A DNA stretch of 39,450 bases from Chryseosolibacter indicum. GTDB lineage: Bacteria; Bacteroidota; Bacteroidia; Cytophagales; Cyclobacteriaceae. A program made the translations under genes and the position numbers. Of this stretch, positions 18,801 through 26,057 are shown piece after piece. The number at the start of each line of letters is the position of its first letter. Positions within the stretch are counted from its first letter, which is position 1. The notes below the pieces were generated by a model, which made no database searches, was not told the DNA's origin, and saw nothing but the letters and a program-made list of their open reading frames with translations. Location of the stretch: assembly GCF_018598585.1 (NCBI RefSeq), contig NZ_JAHESD010000055.1:1-39450 (forward strand). Reading direction: 5' to 3'.

Positions 18801-21378
18801 GGCTTAAAGCTGGCAATTCATCAAAGGTATGCTGTAGATTAAAGGCGCCGTGGCCCAATTCATGCGAAATTGTACGATCTATGTTTACACCATTCTTTGC
18901 ATGATTGGTTACAAAAATAAATCCGGCCTGCTTGCTGCGAGGCATATAACCCAGCGCAGTCGTGCCACTCTTCGGATTGTCTACCAAAAACAAATAATAC
19001 GTCTCATCCTGCAACTTTCCATACGCATTGATCACAGCCTTCATATCCCCTGTGTAGTTGCTCAATAGTCCACTTTGTCCGTCATCAAACGTTGCAGACA
19101 ATGCTATCTTTAACGGTTTCGCTATACTTACTTTCCACTCGGCTACTCCTTGTCCGTAAGTTTCATTTACTGCCTTTTGAATGAAAGATGCACTTACTCC
19201 TGCTGGCAGTGCCACATCATTCACTGGCACAATTACAAGATTCTTACTTATCTTATCATAGCTCACAAGGTTTAGCTTCCCAATCACATCCTTCTTGGTA
19301 GAATCGGATGCTGTTGGATACAAAACCAAAAGCTCTTCCACCGTTCCCTCCGCTTTTCCGAATAGGTTCAACTCAATCGCACTGGCGCCAGAAGCTGATG
19401 GCATTAAAGGGTCAGCACCTACTTCAAAGGCAATCTTCCGTACATCTATATCACTACCCGTCACTACTGCATTAACCTTGTCCTGCTCAGTTCCGGATAC
19501 CGCTTTCCACGTAACATAATCTCCATTCTCCAGTTGCTGGTAATATGGTGCTAGTACATCATACTTCTTTTCGTCAAACCCAAACTTGCCTGCCTTCTCA
19601 AATTTTAGTACAATATTGTAAGTTCTCTCGCCGCGGCTCGCCGCTGCTGTTGCTTCCGTTGCTGTGGCCTTCGTAATATTACCCTCTTTGTCAACTACAT
19701 ATCCATTACCTACATCATCCACAATAGAATAGCTTTGTCCTTTTGGAAGTACTGTTGTTTGTCCATCGGTGGTTGCGACTACAATATTACCATCATCATC
19801 TTTTGTTACTGTGCCAATGGCAGCACCTGTAATCCTAACCAGAGAATCTGTTGCCACTATATTTACAGGAATTTCTCCAGCTAAAGGTGCATTAGCCGGG
19901 TTGATTGGTTTCTCAATATTTAAGAGAAATTTGCTATCAGCATTCCACACACTTTTTATTTCACCGGAGGTGAGCCAGAATCGCTCATTAACAGAAATAT
20001 TTTTAAATGTCACTCGTACTTTAGCGCTATTAAACCAAGGAACAATCGCAAAACCTTCCCCTGTGTAATTATTTCCAGTGGCTGTTACAGCACGGACTAA
20101 TACATCATATCCTCCAGCATGAATTGTATCATTTACACTAAGCGGAAACACCGGTGTTCCTGGAACTGGAGTCGGCGGAGGCGCTACATCACTTTGACAC
20201 GCAAAGTCATTTGCTCCAGCAGGTGCCGTTTTAAAAATTTTAACTGCATTATATTCACTTACCTGAGGATGTTGTTCTGCCCTGACTTGTATTTCATACT
20301 CAGAGTCAGGTTGAAGCTTAGAAAGTGTCTTCCATTGCTCTCCGGTTGTACTCTCATACCATGCATCATGACTACGCTTTTTCGGTCGGTAACGTACCCT
20401 ATAGCTTATGGCCTCTGTTCCAGCCTCAGGCTGATCCCAACGTACCGTAAGTGCAGAGCTGTTTGCGGTTTGCAGGGATAAATTTTCAGGAACACCAAGA
20501 GCATCGCCAAACTGAAATACATACACCTCGCTTTTACCATGATTCTTGAAAAGATCTCTTCCCTCAGTGTCCCTTGCGTGTACCTGCCATGCATACCTGC
20601 GTCCCGGTAGTAGCGCTGGCTCTGCAGGTCCGTAAACTATTTGTGTAAGATTAGTCGTTACTTCATAAAGCGTAGGTTGACTTAGAAAGGCATCATATGG
20701 ATTTCTGTTCAAAGGCCACACCTCAACCATTCTAAAAGTGTACTCTGTGGTAAATGCAGAATTTGGTGAACCAGTATGCCTCGGAGTCCATGCAAAAGGA
20801 ATATTCGTAGGATCAAGGATTTGTAACTTATTTTCGTTGCGGGGAAGGTTCAATATGGGAGGATCATTAAGGATGACCCAGGCCATAGCAGTTCCCTTGT
20901 TACTTACTAAAGTATTCCGGTTATAATCCAGTACTTCAATAGTAAATCGATAGACACCCTCCGGAAGCTTCGCTCCCTTTTCATATTGTGCCCTGGTGAT
21001 ACCTGAAAAATCAAGATTAGATGGTCTAAAGTACTCTTCGAGATCTTCACCGTAAACCATTAATGGAACACCTCCTCCTTGTAAAATCAATGGTTCAGAT
21101 GGTGTAAAACCTTGCTTGGTACGGATGGTGATACCAACGCCATCTATTGTAATTCGCAGCTTGCCTCTATACTCTGGAAGCGTTGGATCCTTAAGAAGAA
21201 AATTCACCATCATACGTTGTGCTCCAGGTGCAGTGTAGTCAGAGAGAAAGGGTGTGTAAGGTGGCGTGATTTGTGCGTTAACCTGAATAGGATACACTTG
21301 TGCCTTCGCTGTGTGAGCAATAGAAGCAAGGCAAACCAGTATAACTAAAGTCAATATTTTACTCTCAATGTTTAACAT
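14785..21378 (-). CDS. Polymorphic toxin: FN3 + metzincin motif + Hint + C-terminal PD-(D/E)XK-like nuclease
   Basis: 2197 residues. Signal peptide (LTLVILVCLASIAHTAKAQ), then an N-terminal region starting YPIQVNAQITPPYTPFLSDY that I recall from Bacteroidota proteins labelled TANFOR-domain (unverified). An FN3 domain lies at about 293-388 (PENLSLQTANSSALTVRWDQ). A metzincin zinc site HELGHGAFNLQH (H839, H843, H849) is followed by a Met-turn NLMDYPSG (M866). A hydrophobic Ala-rich stretch lies near 1485-1585. A Hint autoprocessing domain runs from C1711 (CFTGETPIATPNG) to H1841-N1842 (AIWVHNN). The last ~355 residues are the variable toxin; D2074, E2086 and K2088 (RVYDIIL...VYVECKSW) form a PD-(D/E)XK-like signature, suggesting DNase activity. 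It is the second gene, 4 bp after the barrel gene. Confidence 0.88.
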   Translation of the reverse strand: MLNIESKILTLVILVCLASIAHTAKAQVYPIQVNAQITPPYTPFLSDYTAPGAQRMMVNFLLKDPTLPEYRGKLRITIDGVGITIRTKQGFTPSEPLILQGGGVPLMVYGEDLEEYFRPSNLDFSGITRAQYEKGAKLPEGVYRFTIEVLDYNRNTLVSNKGTAMAWVILNDPPILNLPRNENKLQILDPTNIPFAWTPRHTGSPNSAFTTEYTFRMVEVWPLNRNPYDAFLSQPTLYEVTTNLTQIVYGPAEPALLPGRRYAWQVHARDTEGRDLFKNHGKSEVYVFQFGDALGVPENLSLQTANSSALTVRWDQPEAGTEAISYRVRYRPKKRSHDAWYESTTGEQWKTLSKLQPDSEYEIQVRAEQHPQVSEYNAVKIFKTAPAGANDFACQSDVAPPPTPVPGTPVFPLSVNDTIHAGGYDVLVRAVTATGNNYTGEGFAIVPWFNSAKVRVTFKNISVNERFWLTSGEIKSVWNADSKFLLNIEKPINPANAPLAGEIPVNIVATDSLVRITGAAIGTVTKDDDGNIVVATTDGQTTVLPKGQSYSIVDDVGNGYVVDKEGNITKATATEATAAASRGERTYNIVLKFEKAGKFGFDEKKYDVLAPYYQQLENGDYVTWKAVSGTEQDKVNAVVTGSDIDVRKIAFEVGADPLMPSASGASAIELNLFGKAEGTVEELLVLYPTASDSTKKDVIGKLNLVSYDKISKNLVIVPVNDVALPAGVSASFIQKAVNETYGQGVAEWKVSIAKPLKIALSATFDDGQSGLLSNYTGDMKAVINAYGKLQDETYYLFLVDNPKSGTTALGYMPRSKQAGFIFVTNHAKNGVNIDRTISHELGHGAFNLQHTFDELPALSQGSTDNLMDYPSGHELVKYQWDHMHNPQMVLSLFEDDEDSESVVVRQMVDLEDYSNKPDGTYTFITPSGNYITLPSNVLSVMFSTLDRLFYTQDNRINTNKPSENLLPLGALSGFTFDGKAWYTARVEGGVFKGYVMAGTNEIYPKGLTPVPNPEGTQSGIALFLGIENGGFVSYVSKFQSSFTSVDLNSQDGSGGLLKDFSVVNFNADLTKGLKTFLFEYQVSDKGLKTIQNPTVYLANKDVRLEMITGDKTVGQFLEEVLDEQSPLKDYIGYFQIVNMKEKELEGLFECVGARQKLDFALVNKIVTDAINKALYGESGRLTEASQMIANIKVKTLEELVSFAKVDMSVITKVTTALKLPTTSAEDLYEILTNPYRACSFTGLEIDTRIAVLNLLLTDNDLWDYEGYNVIKDIVAATPSADRVKLLKQGFMANNYAWVSMLWKEAIGRMNGVAYEDVVDVFNIINPWIQNSFNDLGISLTLNKRLIGAGLLDFQYVEYPAGMDEFIVGAVSENEYYFVDGNHSIRVGQMDEEGDIEFTEDGNIRLRQEYSIVDRNVYLSKQGSPSPIKDYDIHYDQSLQPFEPLLIKVAANYAVLNLDAGQEMVVPAYMALVYDHDIREEISARTSRKAWNIVEISLAALLVPETGGGSLAVLANALTAAGAITAAADLAIEEEKNSLTKAQLAANANFYNRWDAFKTTVGYANMAAAGVTIGAKAIPKLSQFTRRLNVVKTWNALVDVARSKTGRAWTDLLAAGKNAGAVLTRFSKIPKNGLKILKSEGSATWIAEMAPAENKIYVNVDEIVDESLATIEKAEDVTVVYRRQNVDLLEEVGDVAIGFKNGAYCVIGNYLCFTGETPIATPNGMIRVDRIEKGMKVYSRDEITGNNSVRSVTRLMRSVTKRLIRISVAGNLLFATATHPFYANGHWQKAEHLKVGDTLVTHDNNLLVVEQVKPIDTLATVYNFEVKGDHSYFAGESAIWVHNNCLLNVVGKERFARILQWAINRGDNLEVRSQFYNDFAVKLQSLTNRQLDELIGTVIDGKATGGLFFEGTASFQNKIYDFVKTGSTESSQFWSDMVSNSNATWKHLIATHRKGVSAWEVLSDRAFRTSADNITRVSDILSTPQVIDAASLKKAIDFAATNKVHKWSGQNLIDAVYTMKDKSGIAKIISNLGSDYARYRKGAGFVLYKANQIGIDNIRAFESTDVGNNLTRVYDIILEGIPPVYVECKSWDQFYSSTITSQFFNKDLLKFRSFQDIRYFVDESLMSLDTWYDHMRAYLANKAPDLFAPNPTDDSEKILAVFKREAKVAGMDIENANDFELFLDAREAWFDIIFKQDF
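15853..16248 (-). other. Hint (hedgehog/intein) autocleavage domain in the toxin
   Basis: Residues 1711-1842 of the toxin. It starts with the nucleophile Cys (CFTGETPIATPNG), has the central block HPFYANGHWQKAEHLKVGDT and ends with SAIWVHN, the pattern of Hint domains that precede C-terminal toxin domains. Known family role: N-S acyl shift that releases the toxin tip. This is a domain inside one reading frame and not an intein insertion, because no extein resumes a conserved domain after it. Confidence 0.85.
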
Positions 21379-21382
21379 CTGC

Positions 21383-23107
21383 TTATTTCACTCCAAATGA
21401 ATAACTATATCCTAATGTTCCAGTAAACTCTGTAAAAGATCGAGACGCCGTTTCAGCCTGATTTTGTCGTTTAAGAACAACCATGCTGAGATTCAGATTA
21501 TGCTTTTTACGAACAGCGTAGTTTGCACTTAATCTTCCATTCATCACTGTACTGATACGTTGTCTATTACTAAAAGTAGTATTGTATGACGAGGATAACG
21601 TAGTGCGCAGCTTTTTATCAAAAAATGATTTAGTAACAGAAGCAGTTGGCCCAAGTGTTTTGGTATTAATTCCTGCTCCTGAATTTACTGTACCGTTAAA
21701 GGCAATGGACACCATCATATTCGGAGGGACCAAGTTCAATCCATAAGCAGCATTTGCGTTGTAAAACTGTATGCTAGAATTTTGGGACACGTCCCCTTGC
21801 TTATCCGCTGCATCCTGAAAGCTGAGGTTGGCATTTAAACTCTGCTTTCTGTTTTTGTTCTTCCCAAACATGTACATTGCAGTCAATGTAGCATTTTGTG
21901 AGATTTGAGTATAGTTTAGGGTATCAAGGTTATCGTAAGGTGTGAGTTGATTAATATCCAGAAATTGCGATCTGATATTGGTATAGGTTTGAAAATTCGA
22001 GTACGATGAAGAAAAGTTCAATTGTTGGGATGCTGCATAAGTCATATTAATTGAGCTTACCATACGCCGCATGGTGCTTACTTTATTCTTATCAAGGTTA
22101 TCACGTTGTGTACCTGCACTTACGGCCACATTCATCTTTCCTTGTAGAATAGAAGCAGCACCATTTACGGTGATATTTTCAAGATCATTATTAAAATAGT
22201 AAGCCCCCAGAGTTTTATATTGAGGATCAACATGTTCATAAGCCACTCCAATCGTATAGCCATCCTGTTGATAGTTTAAGGATGTTTTAAAAGCATTGTA
22301 GTATGAAGATGACAGCCTCGAAGTGTAGAGTAATTTTGCTTTAGCAAGTATGTGATTCTTGTCTACTTCATCAGCACGTATATCACGTGTTAATGCGCTA
22401 GTGGCAAATTCTGTTTTCACTATAAACCGATCGAAAATTGTCTTGCTTCCACCAATACTGACTACTAAATTTTCTTGTGGCAACATATTCAGGCTATCCG
22501 GAACATACCTTATCGAGTACCTGTCATCCTTAGCGTGAAACAATATCACATCAATTACATCTCCTTCTTGTCCATAACTTGCTTTAAAACCATATCCCAC
22601 GCGTTTAAAAGCTGGGTTCTGTGCATTATATGAGGTATCTGGCTCAACTGCCTTCAAAAAACGCCCATATAACCCACTAAATTTCCATTTTCCTTCCGGA
22701 GCAACATCTACCGCTACACCAGAAAAAATATGGCCATTGACTGTATATGGAGAATACGACATGTTAACGTAGCCGACATGGCCAGTAACAGACTTATAGG
22801 TAGGATGTATGCTATATTGATTAAAAGGTTGTTGAAAAGAAGTATTCTGGTTAGACAATGAGAAACTCACCGGAACACTCCATCCATAAAGTGAGAAGTT
22901 AATACTTCCAGAAGCAAAATATGAATATGGATCGCGACGCGAATTGATACCCTGAGAAGTATAAAAAATTTGACTAAGAGATAGCCCTCCTGAAATAGAA
23001 ACAGGCTTTTCCTTACCTACCAACTCAAGATTCTGAGCAAAAATGGAAATTGGAATGCAAAAACACTCAATACAACATAGAAGAAAGGAGAAGTAAAGCC
23101 TTCTCAT
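21383..23107 (-). CDS. Outer-membrane beta-barrel protein, first gene of the operon
   Basis: 574 residues. Signal peptide (FSFLLCCIECFCIPISIFAQ). The mature protein is a series of amphipathic strands rich in Y, S, T and N, for example VPVSFSLSNQNTSF, WKFSGLYGRFLKAVE, GYTIGVAYEHVDPQYKTLG, MNVAVSAGTQRDNL, QLNFSSSYSNFQTY and LNLSMVVLKRQNQ. It ends FTGTLGYSYSFGVK with a C-terminal aromatic strand, the usual signature of an outer-membrane barrel. No plug or TonB box is visible. It leads the operon and is followed after 4 bp by the toxin gene. A pore or anchor for the secreted products is a reasonable inference. It resembles large unassigned barrels of Bacteroidota more than PorP/SprF, which are about half its size. 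Confidence 0.8.
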   Translation of the reverse strand: MRRLYFSFLLCCIECFCIPISIFAQNLELVGKEKPVSISGGLSLSQIFYTSQGINSRRDPYSYFASGSINFSLYGWSVPVSFSLSNQNTSFQQPFNQYSIHPTYKSVTGHVGYVNMSYSPYTVNGHIFSGVAVDVAPEGKWKFSGLYGRFLKAVEPDTSYNAQNPAFKRVGYGFKASYGQEGDVIDVILFHAKDDRYSIRYVPDSLNMLPQENLVVSIGGSKTIFDRFIVKTEFATSALTRDIRADEVDKNHILAKAKLLYTSRLSSSYYNAFKTSLNYQQDGYTIGVAYEHVDPQYKTLGAYYFNNDLENITVNGAASILQGKMNVAVSAGTQRDNLDKNKVSTMRRMVSSINMTYAASQQLNFSSSYSNFQTYTNIRSQFLDINQLTPYDNLDTLNYTQISQNATLTAMYMFGKNKNRKQSLNANLSFQDAADKQGDVSQNSSIQFYNANAAYGLNLVPPNMMVSIAFNGTVNSGAGINTKTLGPTASVTKSFFDKKLRTTLSSSYNTTFSNRQRISTVMNGRLSANYAVRKKHNLNLSMVVLKRQNQAETASRSFTEFTGTLGYSYSFGVK

Positions 23108-23305
23108 AAGTGCTAGGGGGCTTTATTTTTGTTGTAAAGGTATTTCTATTGCGAGGAACAGTTGCTACTGAAAGGCGTAATCCATATAAGATGCAGTGGT
23201 TAATATATAGCTGCAGTTTTTAGTCATTTCGCTGCACTTGTTAAACGGAGCTTTTTTCAAATCTGACAAAGGACAATATTCGAAGGAGACAAAACAAATG
23301 CCGTT
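23108..23305. promoter_or_regulatory. Divergent intergenic region carrying promoters of the toxin operon and the peptide cluster
   Basis: 198 bp between two divergent operons, so both promoters should be here. On the minus strand TACCTTTA at 23135-23142 is one base off the Bacteroidota -7 box TAnnTTTG and lies 28 bp before the barrel start. I could not find a matching TTG at -33. On the plus strand an AGGAG (about 23284-23288) precedes the VKOR gene by 18 bp, unusually far. Promoter boxes are tentative. Confidence 0.35.
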
Positions 23306-24913
23306 ATGTTGTCATTATTTCATGATTATGAACATGCAGTAAAAGTAACGATAGCGCTCCTCGACAAGCTAAACGTTAATTTTACCAGGCTCTCAGTGGA
23401 CGAAGAACTACAAAAACATCCTGACTATCCAAGTCTCTTTAGCATTAGCGCGCTTCTTACAAAGCGGAAGGTGGACAATGTAGCGCTGGAAGTTGAACCT
23501 GGTAAACTGCAGGAATTGCCTACTCCATTTATTGCCCATACTAATACCGCCGGAGGGAGCTTTCTACTCATTACATCTGTAAATGGAACGGTAAAATACC
23601 TCGATACACGTGGTAAGGAAAAGGAGAAGCCTGTGGATGCCTTTCTGAAAGAATGGACCAATAAAGTTTTATTAGCGGAAAGCACATCCGCGTCCGGAGA
23701 AAAGGACTATGCGAACAACCGTAAGAAGGAGTTGACTAGCACATTACGAATGCCATGTATCATTGCCGTTTGCATAGGGCTGATTTTTATGTATGCCGTG
23801 TATCATGGTGCAATGGCAAACTGGTTGTGGCTTTCTTTGCTCCTGATGTTAAAGCTCGGCGGATGTGTGGTTTCGGGTATGCTGCTCTGGTATGAAATTG
23901 ACAAGTATAATCCTGCATTAAGGAATGTTTGCTCTTCGAGTAAAATGATTAACTGCGGGGCTATATTGGAGTCCAAGCACGCGAAGCTCTTTAATAGGAT
24001 AAGCTGGAGCGAGATTGGATTTTTTTATTTTGCAAGTAGTTTTCTGTTTCTCATCCTCACGCCATCTGCAACATTGTCCATAGCTATATTATCGTGGCTT
24101 AACTTAATAGCGCTGCCGTATACTGTTTTCTCCGTTGTCTATCAGTGGCGTATAGCCAGGCAATGGTGCCTGTTGTGCTTAACAGTGCAAGGTGTATTGG
24201 TAACGGAGGCGCTGGTGCTAAACTTCGTTTACTGGCATCCTGGTACAAGCGCTTCTCTTTTGTACACCGGTATCTTTTATCTGATAGTATCATTATCGCT
24301 CGTTATCCTTTTCTGGATGTTTGTAAAACCTGTTCTTAAGAAAGCGCAAACTGCCAGTGAGCTTAAGAAAGAAAGCAGCCGGATAAAATATAAACCCCAA
24401 GTTTTTAATGCGTTGTTACGTGAGCAAAAGCAGATCACCACATCTGCTGAAGGCTTGGGGATTACGCTTGGAAATCCTGAAGCCACGCACACTATTATTA
24501 AAGTCTGTAATCCGTACTGCGGACCATGTGCTGCGGCACATCACCAGCTCAATGATCTGTTGGACAATAACCGCAATGTAAAACTTCAGATCATCTTTAC
24601 TGCAACTACTCGTGAACATGATATACGTGCTCTACCGGTGAAACATCTGATGGCATTATACGAGCGTAACGACGAAAAATTAATACAGCATGCATTGCAT
24701 GACTGGTATGGAAGTCGTAGGAAAGATTACAAGGCGTTTTCCGCCAAATACCGCATGCCAGAAGACAATATCGAGAATCAAAACTTCAGGCTTGCAGCTA
24801 TGGAGAAGTGGTGTGCATCTATAGGTATTCTTGCCACGCCTACTTTCTTTATCAATGGCTTTCAGCTGCCGAAAGAATATCGGGCGGCAGATTTGAAACA
24901 TCTTTTTAATTAA
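23306..24913 (+). CDS. Membrane disulfide-forming protein: inactive C39-like domain + VKOR + thioredoxin
   Basis: 535 residues. Residues 1-125 look like a C39-peptidase-like domain (HPDYPSLFSISALLTKRKVD ... FLLITSVNGTVKYLDTRG) with no catalytic cysteine, as in leader-binding C39-like domains. Several membrane helices follow (about 150-340). They hold a vitamin K epoxide reductase (VKOR) core with C209 and C217 (NVCSSSKMINC) and the quinone-side CLLC (C288/C291). The C-terminal part is a DsbA/thioredoxin domain with CGPC (C405-C408), an extra C401 and the cis-Pro motif ATPTFF (P512). VKOR re-oxidises a thioredoxin-like partner, and here both are fused in one polypeptide that makes disulfides outside the inner membrane. 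The gene precedes three six-cysteine peptides by 66 bp, the likely substrates. Confidence 0.88.
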   Translation: MLSLFHDYEHAVKVTIALLDKLNVNFTRLSVDEELQKHPDYPSLFSISALLTKRKVDNVALEVEPGKLQELPTPFIAHTNTAGGSFLLITSVNGTVKYLDTRGKEKEKPVDAFLKEWTNKVLLAESTSASGEKDYANNRKKELTSTLRMPCIIAVCIGLIFMYAVYHGAMANWLWLSLLLMLKLGGCVVSGMLLWYEIDKYNPALRNVCSSSKMINCGAILESKHAKLFNRISWSEIGFFYFASSFLFLILTPSATLSIAILSWLNLIALPYTVFSVVYQWRIARQWCLLCLTVQGVLVTEALVLNFVYWHPGTSASLLYTGIFYLIVSLSLVILFWMFVKPVLKKAQTASELKKESSRIKYKPQVFNALLREQKQITTSAEGLGITLGNPEATHTIIKVCNPYCGPCAAAHHQLNDLLDNNRNVKLQIIFTATTREHDIRALPVKHLMALYERNDEKLIQHALHDWYGSRRKDYKAFSAKYRMPEDNIENQNFRLAAMEKWCASIGILATPTFFINGFQLPKEYRAADLKHLFN

Positions 24914-24919
24914 ACCCTT

Positions 24920-24961
24920 TCTCTGGTTAAGGCTTGCACCAGGATCAAAGTCAAGCCATCA
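24920..24961 (+). promoter_or_regulatory. Duplicated upstream element, copy 1
   Basis: CTCTGGTTAAGGCTTGCACC followed by AGGATCAAAGTCAAGCCATC. A closely similar block lies before the second peptide gene. Both end 21-22 bp before the ATG with AAGTCAAGCC. It may be a promoter, an mRNA leader or just the footprint of gene duplication. Confidence 0.4.
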
Positions 24962-24978
24962 CATATAAAAACTATTGT

Positions 24979-25182
24979 ATGAAAAAATTTAAACAACTAG
25001 GCAGAAGCCTAAGCAGCGACGAGCAAAAAAGTATTTTTGGAGGAACTGCACAATGCACTTGTAGTGATGGTACAGTCACCTACTGTACCGGGTCCGTGGC
25101 CTCGTGTATGGCAAGCGCTATTAGAGCCTGCGACGGCACAAGTGTCCTTTGCAGAGCAGAGGACAACAGGCCCCAAAACTAG
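24979..25182 (+). CDS. GG-leader six-cysteine peptide 1
   Basis: 67 residues from ATG 24979; a longer frame from 24934 would add an unlikely N-terminus, and this start aligns all three peptides. The leader of 22 residues starts MKKFKQLGRSLSSDEQK and ends IFGG, a double-glycine cleavage site of the Bacteroidota natural-product precursor type. The 45-residue core has six cysteines with spacing CxC-x7-C-x6-C-x7-C-x6-C and includes CDGTSVLC. The peptide lies between the disulfide-forming protein and the C39 ABC transporter. A disulfide-stabilised bacteriocin or signalling peptide is the likely product. No lanthipeptide or radical-SAM enzyme is nearby, so no further modification is indicated. Confidence 0.85.
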   Translation: MKKFKQLGRSLSSDEQKSIFGGTAQCTCSDGTVTYCTGSVASCMASAIRACDGTSVLCRAEDNRPQN

Positions 25183-25232
25183 TGAAAAGCACTGAGAAAA
25201 CGTTCGACGAACAATAGTCGATCGTTTAAATT

Positions 25233-25270
25233 CCCCTGTAAGCCCTTACCTCTAATTCTTCTTACAGGGG
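25233..25270 (+). terminator. Perfect-arm hairpin between peptide genes 1 and 2
   Basis: CCCCTGTAAG (25233-25242) pairs with CTTACAGGGG (25261-25270) over an 18-base loop. The tail TACTTTAAAA is not a strong U tract. It could be a partial terminator or an mRNA-stabilising end that lets peptide 1 be made in excess. Confidence 0.55.
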
Positions 25271-25333
25271 TACTTTAAAATCATTGCTATCATATACGTT
25301 AATTACATGTTGGTGCTAATCGCATCCATAGAT

Positions 25334-25374
25334 TTCTGGTCAACGGCTTGCGCCATCATTAAGTCAAGCCGATC
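25334..25374 (+). promoter_or_regulatory. Duplicated upstream element, copy 2
   Basis: TTCTGGTCAACGGCTTGCGCC followed by ATCATTAAGTCAAGCCGATC, matching copy 1 over about 40 bp and ending 22 bp before the ATG of peptide 2. The third peptide gene has no such block. Confidence 0.4.
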
Positions 25375-25392
25375 AATCTTAAAAGCTAATTT

Positions 25393-25656
25393 ATGATAAA
25401 CTTTCAAACACTAGGCAGAAGCCTCAGTAAAGATGAGCAGAAAAGCATTTTTGGCGGTGACGACCAGGAAGGCGTAGTATGCACCTGTATTGGTGGCCCT
25501 GGTGGGCCTGTCTCCTCAATCTGTGTTGGCCCTGCAGATCGTTGTGTCGCTGCAGCTGTTAGAGACTGCGACGGCACAAGAGTAATTTGTGGTGATGGGG
25601 GTGAACATCCTGTAGATGACCAAACTGACCCCGGAGATAATCCCGTTGAACCTTAA
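25393..25656 (+). CDS. GG-leader six-cysteine peptide 2
   Basis: 87 residues. The 22-residue leader is nearly identical to that of peptide 1 (LGRSLSKDEQKSIFGG). The core of 65 residues keeps the cysteine frame CxC-x11-C-x6-C-x7-C-x6-C, with CDGTRVIC matching CDGTSVLC of peptide 1. It adds a glycine/proline-rich loop between cysteines 2 and 3 and an acidic tail (DDQTDPGDNPVEP). The peptide is a paralogue of peptide 1 by tandem duplication that includes upstream DNA. Predicted fate: cleavage after GG, export and three disulfides. Confidence 0.85.
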   Translation: MINFQTLGRSLSKDEQKSIFGGDDQEGVVCTCIGGPGGPVSSICVGPADRCVAAAVRDCDGTRVICGDGGEHPVDDQTDPGDNPVEP

Positions 25657-25768
25657 TCGGTCAATCAAGGTCCTCCTTCTAAATTCCATTGGCAGGAGTG
25701 ACTTTGAGATCGCCGCAGTTATTAATGGCAAATAAGATGTAGCACAATTATCAATTAAAAAACAATAC

Positions 25769-26008
25769 ATGAAGAACTATCAACAACTCGGCCGGACCCT
25801 GAATAAGAACGAACAGAAAAATACATTTGGAGGAGACGATCTGGAGCCTGCTGTCTCTATGATATGCATTTGTACCGGTAATCTTAATTACAACGTATCC
25901 ACAACTTGTGTGGGAAGCAGTGCCACCTGCACATCTAATGCATCTGCAACTTGTGGGGGAGCATTCGTATGTTATAATTCCGATATAGAAGAGCCCATTG
26001 ATCAGTAG
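25769..26008 (+). CDS. GG-leader six-cysteine peptide 3
   Basis: 79 residues. The leader MKNYQQLGRTLNKNEQKNTF ends in GG at residue 22, as in the other two. The core has CxC-x11-C-x6-C-x7-C-x5-C, one residue shorter in the last loop, and a sequence otherwise diverged (CICTGNLNYNVSTTC). The tail is acidic (DIEEPIDQ). It is the most diverged copy, 49 bp before the transporter gene. Confidence 0.82.
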   Translation: MKNYQQLGRTLNKNEQKNTFGGDDLEPAVSMICICTGNLNYNVSTTCVGSSATCTSNASATCGGAFVCYNSDIEEPIDQ

Positions 26009-26057
26009 AGCCCGTTGAACCCTAATCCTTCGATATACATCAACCACAACTATTACC

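Noticed and set aside
24979-26008. Lanthipeptide or radical-SAM-modified peptide cluster
   Set aside because: Neither a LanB/C/M-type nor a radical-SAM enzyme is encoded nearby; the VKOR-thioredoxin protein points to disulfides.
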